Positions 1 to 11,285 of a stretch of DNA of 64,000 nucleotides are shown piece after piece (position 1 is the stretch's first letter; the number at the start of each line of letters is the position of its first letter). The DNA comes from Ceratothoa steindachneri (Eukaryota > Arthropoda > Malacostraca > Isopoda > Cymothoidae): the NCBI GenBank assembly GCA_963969495.1, contig OZ018323.1, forward strand, positions 70,404,920 to 70,468,919. Reading direction: 5' to 3'. The notes beneath the pieces were generated by a model. It did no database searches. It saw nothing but the letters and a program-made list of their open reading frames with translations, and had not been told where the DNA came from. Both the position numbers and the translations under genes were made by a program.

Positions 1-1869
1 TTTCTGAATATGTTGCTTGTCAGAGGGGTATGCTTTAACCTTGTATGGTTTCTGAGGTAGCCAGTGCAAATGTCTTTTTGGCACAACAGATCCAGTGTTT
101 GTGTTTAGTTCTAGTGTTACCACAACAAATCCTCATCAGGGCGACCCTGTTTAAAGTGGTATGTATACTTCTGGTTTGATGTCTGGTGGACTATTATTAG
201 GTTTGTATCCAGAGATTAGATAGCCTGTTTTGTGTGTATGGATTGGTTTATGCATGATTGTGTCAGGTCAGGGGAGGCTAGCTTTGTGGCTTTGGGAAGC
301 CTTGGAATACCTTTAGTCATTTGCATTTTCTGAAGGCTGGTACAAGTTTGGCATGCAGTAACAAACAAAGGTGTTCTGGATTTTGTTCTTTTAGACTTCT
401 GTTTTCCTTCTCACTAATTGTATTTTTATATGTTGCTGCATATTTATCTCCCATTGGCATGTCTGGGGTGGCATGTTTATGGTGATCCACCTGAGAGTCC
501 CTCTGGCAGATCAGATTATTAATTCAAGAGGCACCCATTCAGCATAGTCTAGGATGACAATGCATATGAATTGCTTGTATCCTGTAGATGTGTGATTTCT
601 TTGTTTTGTCCGAATGTTTTGTGTGCAATTGATTTGACAGATGTGTTTTGAGGTATATTATTGATGTTTGTGGCCTGATCTTTGAATGTCATTGATGTAT
701 GTTGTGCCAAGTATTGTTGTGGGTTATGGGGTTGTTGTTTCTCTTTAGCTGGTGTGTATTGGTGTTCCCATATATCATTAATGAATAGGGTAGTTCTTTG
801 AGTCTTTTCTTATAAACCAGGTGTTAGTGTGTCCAAGTAGGGTTGGAGGATAAGAGGAACAGTCTCTTTATTTTGATGTGTGCATGGGAATTATGTCAGT
901 TGTGTATGAAACTATGTGTATAAGGTGTGGGCAAACGATGCATGTAAAGTTTAAAGAGAGTGGGAGACATTAATGACCCTTGGGTTTGGATGTTCTCTGC
1001 CTGATTAGCAAGATAAACTAATGTGCTTGTCTGCCAGATAGTTGGCCAGTCATCTTGCACAATATAGTGTTGTATATTTTGTTCAGTAAGGTTGTTGCTG
1101 AAGATGGCATTGAAAGTTTTATTGTTAGTTGAAAGAAGTGTTCTATATGGTTGTGCTTGGTTGATGCCATCAAAGATCCTTTATGTGAGGTCTGTAAGAG
1201 TGATTATTGAGTGTAATATTTTAAAACCATGTGTAAGTGCTAAGGGAATATGTGGTGTAATTTAGGTTATGATTAAGCACTCTACCACTTTGATGGGGAG
1301 GTTATGATTAAGCACTCTAACACTTTGATGAGGAGGCAGAGGTGAACGAGGGTATGATTGGCATGATTCAAGCCATGTAAGATCTTTTGGGCTGGGAGAT
1401 TGTAATTATGGTATTGCGCTTCCAGATTTTGGGTATTATGTTGCGTGAGTAGTTGTAGTTTATAATGTTGATGAGTGATTGTATTCCATGCAGTCCAGGG
1501 AATCTAAGCTGTATGTTGCTAATGTTGTCTGGCAGCTGGTTGCTTGATGTTGTGGATGATGTAATTTATCTTGTAGTTTGTGAAAGGTGGTCTGGTTTTG
1601 TGGGGAAGAGTTGTTCACATCAGATGACTCATTGGTCATCAGAGATGTGGGTTTGTGTCTGTTATGAGAGAAGCTTAATGATGTTGTGGTGATTGATTCA
1701 TGTGTGGAATGCATTCAAGTTTTGAAAGTAACATTATTTTGGTCCCTGGCACTCTTCCCATTTAGTCACTTTGGGTTATGCCCCTTCCATATCATCACAA
1801 CTTTTTGTACAGTGACTGGATGTGGAGATGATCCTTGGTTTTGTGGCTTTAGTCTATCATATATACACA
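1..1869. other. Upstream intronic or flanking sequence, no gene recognised
   Basis: This stretch is moderately AT-rich and holds only short open frames with no recognisable domain. One 35-bp unit is duplicated in tandem at 1,266-1,335. Because the first exon that I can assign begins at 2,417 with a splice acceptor, this is probably intron of the same host gene, but I see no exon in it. Confidence 0.4.
1266..1335. repeat. Tandem duplication, 35 bp x 2
   Basis: Two head-to-tail units of 35 bp begin with GTTATGATTAAGCACTCTA and differ at only two or three positions, so the duplication looks fairly recent. Confidence 0.85.
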
Positions 1870-2320
1870 TTTTTACTGCCCAGGAGGCAAGGCTGTTTTT
1901 TTTAACAAGCCTTCCTAGGGGAAAAGAAAAAATAGAATTGTAGAGTGGTTGTTCATTTCCAAGTGGGTATGACATGACCACACCCACCTGTATGCAACCT
2001 TGGACTATCCCACTTGGATGCATTCTACATGATGTTAAGTTACAATAGAACTTACACTTCCTAGCAGCTAGTTGCATGGAATGCTAGCATAAGGTGGTGC
2101 TATAAAATTCCCACTGGAAGCAACAGCCTCCCTCCACTCTAGCCAGTTCCTTCAGGACAGTCTCACAGAGGGTATGGCCGCACTTAATTGTGGTAATATT
2201 GATGGGGCCTAGAGCACAGGCTGTAGAATTAAAGCTTTTCTCATATAATCTCACAAGCAGTTGAAGGGAGCGGAGGTCATCTGCTTCTGGGGAGCTATAA
2301 ACAAAAACTCCTTTTTATCT
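1870..2320 (+). repeat. Dispersed repeat DR1, copy 1
   Basis: This roughly 450-bp sequence recurs at 57,845-58,340 (+) and 22,630-22,985 (-), with a fragment at 3,773-3,900 (+). Shared landmarks are two CACTTGGATGCA-type words, GCAATAGAACTT, a TGCTATAAAAT box, CAACAGCCTCCCTCCACTCTA, and GCCGCACTTAATTG. I found no coding capacity and no certain termini. The TATA-like box followed by a conserved transcribed-looking segment could fit an LTR or a promoter-bearing 5' end, but that is inference; the class is unknown. Confidence 0.75.
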
Positions 2321-2416
2321 TTTATCAAGAAAATTGGGTGAAGGATTAATGTAGCACATTCAGAATTAAACCCCTACAATGCAATAGCTTCATCATTCAT
2401 GCTTGGCTTCCTGCAG

Positions 2417-2600
2417 GAAATAGTCACTCGTTGCATTTCACTTATCGAACTGAACCGGAATGGAGCCCGTCGGTTTTACCAGCATGCCAGCAAGACCCTC
2501 GATTTGGAAGCTGCAACCAAACTCATCCTTTTCATTTGGAGAACATTGCAACGCTACATTTTGAGATCAAGAACTATTCAAAACTCCTTCAATGCAGAAG
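2417..2600 (+). CDS. NCAPG2: NCAPG2-like exon 1 of the window
   Basis: The exon runs from a CTTCCTGCAG acceptor to an AAG|GTAAAAG donor, 184 nt, starting in phase 0 and ending with one base of a split codon. The open frame continues into the intron but loses protein character there. It encodes 61 residues beginning EIVTRCISLIELNRNGARRF, an amphipathic, helix-rich stretch with an LILFIWRTLQRYI segment that fits a HEAT-type helical repeat. It follows directly after dispersed repeat DR1. There is no start codon here; the N-terminal part of the gene lies upstream of the window. Confidence 0.72.
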
Positions 2601-3059
2601 GTAAAAGTTTACCGATTCCAAAAAATAGTATATTTACGCATTTCATTTTGTAAATAGATGTACATAACCTGATCGATGTTTAGATAAATTGCCAAATAAT
2701 TTTCCTACCTTGTGAATTTTTGTTTTTTGTGCAAAATCTTTCTTAGATTTTGGATAGTTTGAATCTACTTTTCATTGCCTTCTATTTAGTGGTGGCAAGG
2801 TCTTGTTATAGCATTCTTTTCATTCTTTTCTTTTTTCATTTGATAATTTCTCTTTCTCTCTTCACTTTTTTAAAACTTTTGAATAAAATGTTAGTTCGGT
2901 GACAAAACTTCATAATATTGAAAACTAGCTTCCATTCTTCAATAACTTGGGATAAATTTCAATACAGGTGTTAGATGGTGTTAACCTACCATCCCTGTAT
3001 GATTACCCACATAGATGTCATTTTTAGCATTGACAATCTTGCTCTGGCGGACATGAGAA

Positions 3060-3190
3060 GGATTGTGTGTTTTCCTGGCCCCACTGGTTGCAGGGAGATC
3101 TGTGGTAATATTTCTTTCACACATTTTCACTTTAGCTTCACCACTATTTGTAGATCTTACAAACTGTCTGTATGATGCATCCTTGTTGCT
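3060..3190 (+). repeat. Fragment of DR2 (I-like 5'-UTR-like repeat)
   Basis: The words CCTGGCCCCACTG, GCAGGGAGATCTG and TTTCACACATTTTCAC match the 3' half of the repeat at 4,072-4,445 and 18,080-18,470. The fragment is short, diverged, and lies within the first assigned intron. Confidence 0.6.
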
Positions 3191-3286
3191 ATTGCGCTTT
3201 TAATTTGTTGGAAATTTTTTTTCCTGAAGTGGTTTCATCATTCACCGCTTGTTGACTCCACTTTGGTCCCTATTTTGCCCTAACAG

Positions 3287-3391
3287 ATGGAAGCGAGTCA
3301 TCAGCCTGCTTTTCCACCTCACCATCACAGGACCCTGTGAAAAAACAGAAAAAAATGTCAATGAAGCAGTCAAAAAATAAGGAGAATGAAG
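3287..3391 (+). CDS. NCAPG2: NCAPG2-like exon 2 of the window
   Basis: The exon lies between a TTTGCCCTAACAG acceptor and a GAAG|GTGAGC donor. It is 105 nt long and begins and ends in phase 1, so it can be skipped without frame change. It encodes a polar, Ser/Lys-rich segment (SESSACFSTSPSQDPVKKQK) that looks like a disordered linker rather than a folded repeat. The reading frame joins exactly to exon 1 through the split GAT codon. Confidence 0.68.
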
Positions 3392-3772
3392 GTGAGCTGC
3401 TCCATTTTTTATGGATGGAAATGAACTGGTTGGATGTTTTGCTGCATTGGTCAGATGTCTCGATGGTGTATGTGCTTAATGGATCCTTTAAGTTCTGATA
3501 CCTCTTAGTATAGGGTTAAGGTAAGATTGAGTATAACTTTTCATTGTTTTGTTCGACTATATTTTTCTCTTATGTCTTTCCCAATTTTATTATAGAGTAT
3601 GGATACGATTGGTGGTTTCATTTTCTGTTTGTTTTGTTAATAAGAAATTATTCAAGTTGTAATTGTGTTGAATACAAGGTTCTGTCTCATTCCTATTACA
3701 TATTCATGCTGCAAATGCCTTTGCAAAAAAGCTCACATATTTGCATACCCCCTGAGTTGAGGAGGCGTACAA

Positions 3773-3900
3773 CATAGGCTGTAGGATTAAAGCTTTCTCC
3801 TTTAATCTCCCAAGCAGCTGGAGAGAGCGGAGGTCATTCTGCTTCCAGGGAGCTATTAACAGCAACAATCTCGGTATCCGTGGTGTTGATATCCCAGCAA
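3773..3900 (+). repeat. Fragment of dispersed repeat DR1
   Basis: The segment beginning GGCTGTAGGATTAAAGC and continuing through AGCTGGAGAGAGCGGAGGTCAT matches the 3' part of DR1 at 2,220-2,310. Confidence 0.7.
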
Positions 3901-4071
3901 GGGAGTAGTTCCCTATGTAAACTGGTACATGGAAGAGGCATTCCTTCCCAGTCCCAATGCCCCAAGCAGTCAAACTAGATTAAAACTACCATGGCTTTAT
4001 TCCTTCTAGATATTTTTATTCTATCCCTTTTTTCACTATCTTTACAAGTTCTCACCTTTTTTTTTTCTTAG

Positions 4072-4445
4072 CCAGCAGCTAATATTGCATGCTAATCATT
4101 GACCAGCTTTCCTGGTCTGTGTGTGTGGGGGGGGCATTCCTTCCTTGTGGCTCTCATTAGGGGGGTAAGTTTTAACATGTCTGCATTATTCTCATTTTCA
4201 TCCTCAGCTCCTTTCTCTTATCTATACTTTTTCACACCTGCAAGGGGGTTTTCAGTGACATCTGGAGGCTTGTGTACCCTCCTTTCTCCAACACATGCAG
4301 TATGTCTTCCCGGCCCCACTGCCTGCAGGAGGATCTGCGGTCATATATCTTTCACTCATTTTCCCTATCTCAAGCTTCACCACTTTTCTCCATATCTCTC
4401 CTTACAAACTCTCTGCGCGATGCACCTTCATTGCTAATGCACTTA
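4072..4445 (+). repeat. DR2 repeat, diverged I-like 5' UTR
   Basis: This matches 18,080-18,470 over most of its length (GCAACTAATATTGC, then a GTTTTAA(C/T) segment, then a TTTCACTCATTTT-like end). Through the 18-kb copy it aligns loosely with the 5' UTR of the full-length I-like element near 37,935-38,100: a CGCCGACCA word, a GGGG run, a GGTTTTAA word and a CT-rich tract in the same order. I read it as the 5' UTR of an older subfamily. No ORF survives. Confidence 0.5.
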
Positions 4446-4859
4446 AAATTTGAGGGGGTAAAATGTGGTGTTGATGCATACAGACCCACTTCTTCGTGAG
4501 AGAGGTATAAAGGGTGAAAAACATAGCTGGGGATTTTACTGTCGGTCTTCACTCCTCGTTTAGGTCTTGTATTTCTCTGAGTCTTTACTTTTTTATGGTG
4601 GTTTCAAACCACTGGTCAGTGCTCCATCCATGGACATACCACACCTAATGTGCCTTAATTTTGCTGCAATGAAAGCACTGTTTCTATGAGGTTTATTTTT
4701 ACCATGTCTTTATTATCCAGGTGTGTATATGTAAAGAAAGAGCAAATATAGGGTCTGCAAAGTAGTAACAACTACCACAGAGCTTTTGCCATATTTAATT
4801 TCTGCCTTTCAAAAACTTTTGAAGGAGGAAAGATGCAGAAATGGTGTATGCAGACTATA

Positions 4860-6553
4860 AAGTACTGGCAGAATTATTATGGATTTTTCCCAAATTTGAC
4901 TTTTTTTTCCTACAAAAAAGCCAGTGAAACCAATTTCATAGATTGTAAATTGATTTGTTTTATGCATCAACACTGAGCAACTATTTAACTTTTTATTTTC
5001 AAGAGCCTTAGGTTACTTTGTAAGTATAATTGGTAACTGAAGGAACAACACTGCATCGGACCATTTCAATGAAGTCACAGCCACTTGTGTGAGTCAGTTG
5101 GTATCTTGGCTTTAGAGTATAAATAGCATGTTTTCTGTTATGTATTGACTCCATTTTTTCATTAATGTGTTTTTGTGTGTTTCAGGTAGTTTTTTAGCTA
5201 TAAATGAATTTAAACAAATTGGGTAAACAGAGTGATTTGAATCCTCAAAAAATCGGACAAATAAACATTTTACTGAAAGAAACTAAATTAAAAAAGAAAG
5301 AAATAGCAAAAAACTAGGTGTTTCAACTCAAACAGTTAGTCTTATTAAGAAAAAAAATTATAACTGTCAAGATTTAAACTCAAAATGGGTTGGAAAATGT
5401 GCTAAAAAATGAAAAACAACTCCAATAACAGATAGAAAATTGATACAACAGGATTTTAAGAACAGAAAACATTTTGCAGGAGGATTTATATTGAGCTGGC
5501 AGCTGAAGGTGTTAGCGTTGCCTGAAGAACAGTGAATTACAAGCTTTTGGAATTTTTATTGAAATCATATCGCCCGAGAAAGAAGCCTCGATTCATGGTT
5601 ATAATGATGAAGGCACACTATTCCTGGGCCAAGAATTACTTGAGAATCATGGGGAAAGGTAAGAATGACATCTAGTTAACCAGTTATCTGTAATTCATAA
5701 AAAAAAGCATTAATACCATCTAACTTTAACAATGCCACATTTTTGTAATGGCTCCAATATTTTCAAACCGTAAAGTTTATTTAATGATTCATTTCTTCAA
5801 TGGCTTTTCCAATACTTCTATGTCTGTTCTACTACTTATGTTGTATTTTCTACTATTGTAGGTAGTTTCTCTGATGAATCAAACCACTGCTAGATGACTG
5901 TGTGCAGAGTGTAAGAAGGTAGCCTGGAGAAGGATTTATAGTTGTATGTCTGAGGAAAGCAGTAAAATTTCCAATGAAAATCATGGTGTGGGAAGCCATT
6001 TCGGTGCATAGAACAAATTGTTTGTCATCAGTGAGAAAACTATGAACCAAGAAAAGAATATAGAAGTTCTTAAAGGTCATCTACTGCCTCAAATAAAGGA
6101 ATGGTATGGCGACAGACCTTGGATATTCCAACAAGACTCACCCCATGTCATACAGCAAAATCAGTGAAGGCATGGTATGCACAAAATGGAGTTCAGCTGC
6201 TTTGTGATGGCCAAGAAATTGATCCATTTGAGAGTTTATAGTGTGTGTTCAAAGATGAAATACAAACAGCCCATTATGACCAAACAGCAATTCATATGCC
6301 ATCTCATTGGAGTTTGGTTCAGATCTAAATGAATCCAGGAAATGTGCCAAACATTGATCATTGACATGCCAAGGCGTATTAAAGCACTCATGGATGCTAA
6401 GGGTGGCCAAACTGCTTAATAATAAATATAAAGACTTAATACTGCCAATGTGTCAAAATAAATTATTTACAATCAATAAAATTAGTTTTATTAGCATTTT
6501 TGTAGAAAAAATTCATTTTTTTTTATAAATCCATAATAATTCTGCCAGTACTG
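4860..6553 (+). mobile_element. Tc1-like DNA transposon, copy 1
   Basis: The ends are inverted repeats: AGTACTGGCAGAATTATTATGG at the left, and its reverse complement ending CTGCCAGTACTG at the right. TA dinucleotides at 4,858-4,859 and 6,554-6,555 are the expected target duplication. At 1,694 bp this is a normal size for a Tc1 element. It carries a decayed transposase with an intron and sits in host intron 2, sense to the host gene. Confidence 0.88.
5204..6419 (+). pseudogene. Tc1-like transposase pseudogene with intron
   Basis: The start MNLNKLGKQSDLNPQKIGQI leads into a helix-turn-helix (KKEIAKKLGVST-like after one frameshift). The second exon begins with a VVFSDES-type first catalytic region (one base lost), contains the IFQQDSP second-Asp motif, and a damaged third motif (IDPFESL in place of NPIENLW). 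It ends with MPRRIKALMDAKGGQTA, a typical Tc1 C-terminus. An intron of 203 bp (5,659-5,861; GTAAGA...TTGTAG) separates the halves, at the same codon position as in the related copy at 23.5-29.2 kb. Multiple stops and frameshifts make it inactive. Confidence 0.85.
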
Positions 6554-6555
6554 TA

Positions 6556-7379
6556 TGTCCATATAGTACAAGCGTAATTGGATATGCACTCATTTAGAAT
6601 GACTAGTTTTCAGTGGCAACCTTCAGTCACCACTATTATAATACAATCAAACTCAATATGTAGCCACACACTTTCTAGGTCTATTGGGAAAGCTGTTGGG
6701 ATGGTATCCAACCTCATGCACAGTTATATAGATAAGGCCAACTCAAATAAGGTGTTTTTGTTAGAGGGGGCCCCCACTCTCTTCCAGGAAATGGCCATAG
6801 TTCTCAACAACACTTTTCTGGAGAATGGTTGTGCTTTGTAACTTGTACTTCCCAAATGGTAGGAAACCTCTACAAGTGATAGCACTCACAGACCCTAAGA
6901 AGTTGGAAAAGAGAGATCACTTTCAGTCAAATGCACTTTTAGAAATCTACACACTTTTACACATCCAAAGAGACCTAAACCTTACCAGCTCTTCTCATCT
7001 TCAGCAATTAATAATACTTACTAAACCAGTCACGCTCTTAATTTTTCCACTTTCTTATGGCACTAATAATATTGCTCTCTCCTGTGGACAAAGAAATATA
7101 AATACAGACCACAATGGATCTCCATCAAGCTCTCCCATCCAATCATCAATCACTCACCAACCATCAACATACTGGTAAAAAAAGTGGGGGGATTACTCAT
7201 TTACAGGGTCGAGGGGAGGCAAACATACACAAACACTACATTTAACAGGCTTGGATGAATCTGGTGAAAATAAGAAATAGGAAATTTTCAATACTGAGAG
7301 GAACTTGTGTAGCACACAGTTCTTTCCCCAGAAAGCTGTGGATTAGTACACATAGGTTGGCCATATTAAGTGTTTAAAT
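6556..7379. other. Intronic sequence, nothing recognised
   Basis: The stretch has two modest open frames (6,578-6,841 and 6,825-7,178) with no recognisable motif, and no repeat that I could match elsewhere in the window. Confidence 0.4.
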
Positions 7380-8220
7380 ATGATTGGTTTGGTCCTGATG
7401 AATATGTTGTGGGATGTCTTTGATGTGAAAGCTAAGATGTATTTGTGCCTATCTGAACATATGGTATGTAAGGTTAAATTGGTTGTGTATATGAATGAGA
7501 AGGTGTCAAGGAAGAGAATTAGCAGTACAAGGTTGTTGACTCACAAAGATATAGTAAATTTAATAATGCTTGAAGCAGAGTTGAAGTGACTAAAAACATG
7601 AAGATATGTTGGGGGATGTCTCTGATGTGAAAGTTGAGATGTATTTGTGCCTATCTGAACATATGGTATGTAAGGTTAGATTGGTTGTGTATGTGAATGA
7701 GAAGGTGGCAAGGAAGAGAATTGGTAGTAAAAGGTTGTTGACTCACAAAGATATAGTATATTTAATAATACTTGAAGCAGAGATGAAGTGTGTAAGAACA
7801 TGAAAATAGAACAAAACAAATACGGAATGAGTTTAAGGAAGTCTTACTATGTTGTGCAAACTTGAGTGTGGTGCTGCTAAATCTGGAGAGCTTAATCCAA
7901 GGATAAATGGTGGACTGATTGTTAAACGTGTATTGAGAGGAAGTGGGGGGGGGGTGTACTTGTTTACATGTAACAATGCTAATGAGCATTTCAGAGAGAT
8001 GTGGTTGAATGCATACAATGAAGCAAAAAGAGGAGTGGAAAAAAGTATTCAGAGTAACAAAACATTAAATCCTGTATTTAGAATTAAGCTGAAGGAAGAT
8101 CCTGATGAAAACAGAGTTATTTTTAAAGATGAGAAAGTGTTTGCCTTTATGTGGGACAGGAAGAATACCCATAGCATCTCAGCTTGTCTTGTAAAAGGTG
8201 AACACAATTATTGTAATTAG
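7380..8220 (+). mobile_element. Decapod-type LINE relic: EN-RT linker region, duplicated
   Basis: Translation gives a DVKxxM...LSEHMVCKVKLVV motif like the end of an EN domain (LSDHxVVLCKVKLV) and the basic KRI...RLLTHKDIV stretch. It continues at 7,849-8,218 with AYNEAKRGVEKSIQSNK, like the AYREAKRKVKRCIYQSKK linker of this LINE type. The first part is present twice in tandem (about 7,402-7,590 and 7,604-7,795, period 202 bp). Both copies read open but have no intact neighbours, so this is a fossil. Family membership is from memory of decapod LINEs; no search was possible. Confidence 0.68.
7402..7795 (+). repeat. Tandem duplication, ~202 bp x 2, within LINE relic
   Basis: Two units share more than 85% of positions by eye, including GTATTTGTGCCTATCTGAAC and TTGTTGACTCACAAAGATAT. 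The reading frame is conserved in both units. Confidence 0.9.
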
Positions 8221-8459
8221 CGAGCCTCTTGATGACCATGCCATGACAGACTGGTTAATCTGCATCAATGTGTGAACCGAGTGGATGTGTAGAATTTGAG
8301 GGGTATGTGTGATGTGGGGAAAGAGTGGAATGGTAGTATATCTTTAAAATAGTTAGATTGTAGATGCTTGCTTTATATAAAGACAAACATGAAAGGAATG
8401 GAGTGTGATCAGGTGTAGATCAGGGTGTTAGGAGTAAAGAGGGTGTGGAAGTGCTTTTG

Positions 8460-8995
8460 AGTGATGAGCGGCATGATTCATTAGTTGGCAATAAATATGT
8501 GAGTGAAGTTGAGATTTGCCTGGGTGAAACTGTGTAGTTGTAATATATGAACCCTGTAATGATAGAAGTGAAACTGAGAAAGTGAGGTTCTGGATGACTT
8601 GGGGTAAGTGGTAGATGGGATTGGGAATGTGTATCGCTTGATGGTTGTAGAATATATGAATTGAGGAATAGGTGACAGGAAGAGAGAGTGGATAACTGAA
8701 GCTTTTGCTACACATGGAGAGGGTAGTAGAGTATTGTGCCGAAAGAATTTGTGTAGAAAACACTTTCATCACAAGGATGTACATAAATACACATGGTTTG
8801 GACAAAATAAAGGGAATAAGATTATGTTGTTGGGAATATTTGATGTGAAAGCTGTAAGAGTTATGAGTATGGGACTATCTGATCACTTGATTGTGCTGTG
8901 TAAGGTTAAATTTGTCTGGTGCTTGGTTAAGAAGACACAAAGAAGATGGAAAGGGGGCATTGCAGGGAACCAGAAATGAAAGGTTATTGGATTAG
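8460..8995 (+). mobile_element. Decapod-type LINE relic: endonuclease region
   Basis: Across shifting frames the region reads as an AP-type endonuclease: an NDRSETEK-like stretch, then the C-terminal half CRKNLCRKHFHHKDVHKYTW and GLSDHLIVLCKVKFVWCLVK. The order equals that of the linker relic to its left plus its missing upstream portion, so at least two insertions of one family are present. Frameshifts and stops abound. Confidence 0.66.
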
Positions 8996-9139
8996 AGAGA
9001 AAGAATATTTAAGAATGCTTGAGTGTAGAAGAGAGAGAGAGAGCAATTGAGCATAGAGGTAAATAAATTATAAAAAAAATTAAGGAAGTGGTAGTAGGAT
9101 GTTTTTCTAAGTGCTAAAAGTTGAGAGATGAAGAAAAAT

Positions 9140-9510
9140 GCTGGTGACTGAACCAGCGTTTAGCTGTTCCCTATTCTGACTACATGACAGGAATCAGGTT
9201 AATCCTTCATGCTGCCTGGCAAAGAAGATAACACAATTCACAGTAACTTAAAAGTTGCATGCCATTGCACTACAATGTTTTCCATGGTCCTAACCCCAAT
9301 GCCTTGATGACTTTATATCATTTTCTTTTGCCTCTGAATCGGACAAACAGGATGCAGTGCCATCTGATAGAGTGCTCCCCTCCACCTTACTATAACTGTG
9401 TGGTCCTCCAGTCTGTCTGGGGCATCTTTACATGTGTTAGCTTTTCTGGTACTTAGATGAGCTGGCTTGTCTCTTGTACTTAAGGATGGATTTGTGAGCT
9501 CCTGACTGGC
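9140..9510 (+). mobile_element. I-like LINE fragment (RNase H tail to ORF2 end)
   Basis: This matches the full-length element over about 44,010-44,420: ACCAGCGTTT, GACTACATG(G/A)CAGGAAT, GGCAAAGAAGAT, CATTGC(A/G)C, and the final TGTGTGGTCCTCCAGTCTGT and CTTGTACT words occur in order. It is heavily diverged. Confidence 0.75.
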
Positions 9511-9617
9511 TTTGCACAGTTTTTGAAGCAAGGTGGCATCTTCCACTGTATATAGCTTCTTAGGTGTTGGTTCCGTGCTTGGACACCAGAGAGATGCTTT
9601 GAGGTCACCCTTGAACA

Positions 9618-9995
9618 AGGGTCAAATTTTAATTATCTAGGATGAATTGTAAATGGTAGGGGTACAGATAAACCAGATTGCAACCACATGATTCAAATGT
9701 TAGGAAAGTCTGCGTGAATTAGAGCGTTAGTTACTGGTAAGGGTTTGAATTGAAATGTGCCAGAAAGGTGCACAAGATTATGCTGATGCCAATTTATGTG
9801 TATGCGAGTGAGTATTGTATGTAAGGAAAAGGAAAGATCTTAAGTGAGAGCAGTGCTAATGGACAATTTGAGAAGGATGCATGGTGTGCGAAAGGTGGAT
9901 TTAGGGCTGAATGGGTAAGAGGTATTTATAGTGTGGAGGTGTGAATGAGCTTATAAGTGAAAATGTTATTAGATGATATGGGCATATATGGAGAT
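9618..9995 (+). mobile_element. Decapod-type LINE relic: C-terminal RT region
   Basis: The frame reads FNYLG, then a CIVNGRGTDK loop, then MLMPILMYASEYCM and RRMHGVRKVDLG. This is the pattern (YLGxxI...IPTVMYGSE...RNICGIRRVDR) that follows the RT palm in this LINE type. One TAA/TGA break occurs every few dozen codons, so it is a fossil. Confidence 0.66.
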
Positions 9996-10079
9996 ACATG
10001 TGCATTATTTGCTTGTACGGTCGGGTCTCTAGTCTCCCTCAGTCACCAATGGCTCCCATTTCCTCTTCATCTGATTATG

Positions 10080-10731
10080 TTGGTGCATATGCTGACTTGA
10101 GATGCCAATCATACCCTTTCTACTAAACCTTTGGCTTTAGGGCAAAAAACCTCTCAGATATTTGATGTAGCTCTGGGTCTGGTGGCACCACTGGTTCTAC
10201 AATGGATGCCACTGTGGAGAGTACCCAATACCTCACAGTGTCAGGTCTATTTATGTTGCTTCTGAATCAGGCACACTCATGTAATGCAGCACTTTTTGAT
10301 GAGGTGGGGCTCTGCTGTACCTTACAATGATGGCTTCTTCTTGGTCTCCCAGACTGTCCTGCACAGTCTTGTCAAAATCCCCTTTTGCGGGAGCTTTGTG
10401 TTCACTACCAGTCCCAATAGGAGGATAATCGGGGTCACTGCTTGATTCCCTGTTTGTACATTTCCAATTGTGGATTGGTTGAGTTCTTGGTTGTGGGCCT
10501 CTCCTCCATAGTATCTCATCTCTGGGTGTTTGGTACATGCTCTGTCTCCTCGAGGCAATGGTCCTCCCTACATCATCGCAGCAGGGCTTTTTTTTTTCTA
10601 TTTTTCAGTTTTGGTTTAGTTTTGTTGTGTTTTTTTTTCCTTTTTAAAGTAACTTAGAAATAGTCTTGTTAGTAATTTTAGTTCCTGTGCCCTTGTTGGT
10701 GGCTGCCAGAAGGAAGCTATTAAAAAAAAAG
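10080..10731 (+). mobile_element. I-like LINE fragment with 3' UTR and poly(A)
   Basis: The left part matches 43,385-43,530 of the full-length copy (GAGATGCCAATCATACCC, then TTTGGCTTTAGGGC). The sequence then jumps to the end of ORF2 (GAATCAGGCACACTC; CCCAGACTGTCC). It ends in a recognisable 3' UTR (AAAGTAACTTAGAAATAGTC; GCCAGAAGGAAGCTATTAAA) with a short A run at about 10,721-10,729. It is therefore an internally deleted, old copy. Confidence 0.75.
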
Positions 10732-10732
10732 A

Positions 10733-11285
10733 AGGTATGTAGGGAGAATGGAGGCATGTTTGAAGGATTGTAAGACCACGGAAAAGTAGATTGTGTGAAT
10801 GACTTTTTGAGAGTGGAAGGTTTAACTGAGGAGGGAGTGGATAATGTGTATGATAGGTGTGCTTGGAGGGTGCATGCTCAAAGACCTGCCCAGGGTTAAA
10901 CCCAAACTGGACGAGATGCTATGCCTCATCACTATGAAGGGCTAATTTGGCATGAATTGAATGGCAGTGTGGTTTGTACTTGATAGTGCATAAAAGCTTG
11001 GTGGGTAGTTTTTAGTAGTGTTAAAACACACCGAACACTGTAGGAAACTAGTTGAAGTTATGTTAGTCCTGAAGAAACTGAGGAAAAACTGAACATCGAG
11101 GATAAGTGAGTATTTTGCTGAATTGTATGATGCCTGTATTCTAGAGTAAGAGAATTTGAATAAACAAGTGTGTGTAGAGTCGTAAGGCTCTAGGGATGAA
11201 GCATTGAAAAATCACAAGATGACTAAGCTCTAGTTGTCATTGTCAATGAAGCTTTTGAATTGATAGGTCCATTTGGGATGGGGAG
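10733..11285 (+). mobile_element. Probable decapod-type LINE relic (C-terminal end and RT N-terminus)
   Basis: At 10,740-10,870 the frames recall the C-terminal motif of this family (EGLTEEGVDNVYDRCAW, like RGLTVQEA...VYDRSAW). Around 11,100 the string SEYFAELYD resembles the WxEYFExLYN motif just before the RT domain. The matches are short and the confidence is modest. Confidence 0.45.

Noticed and set aside
7849..8218. 123-codon open frame considered as a host exon
   Set aside because: Its middle matches the AYREAKR...IYQSKK linker of a LINE, and it continues the LINE relic to its left.
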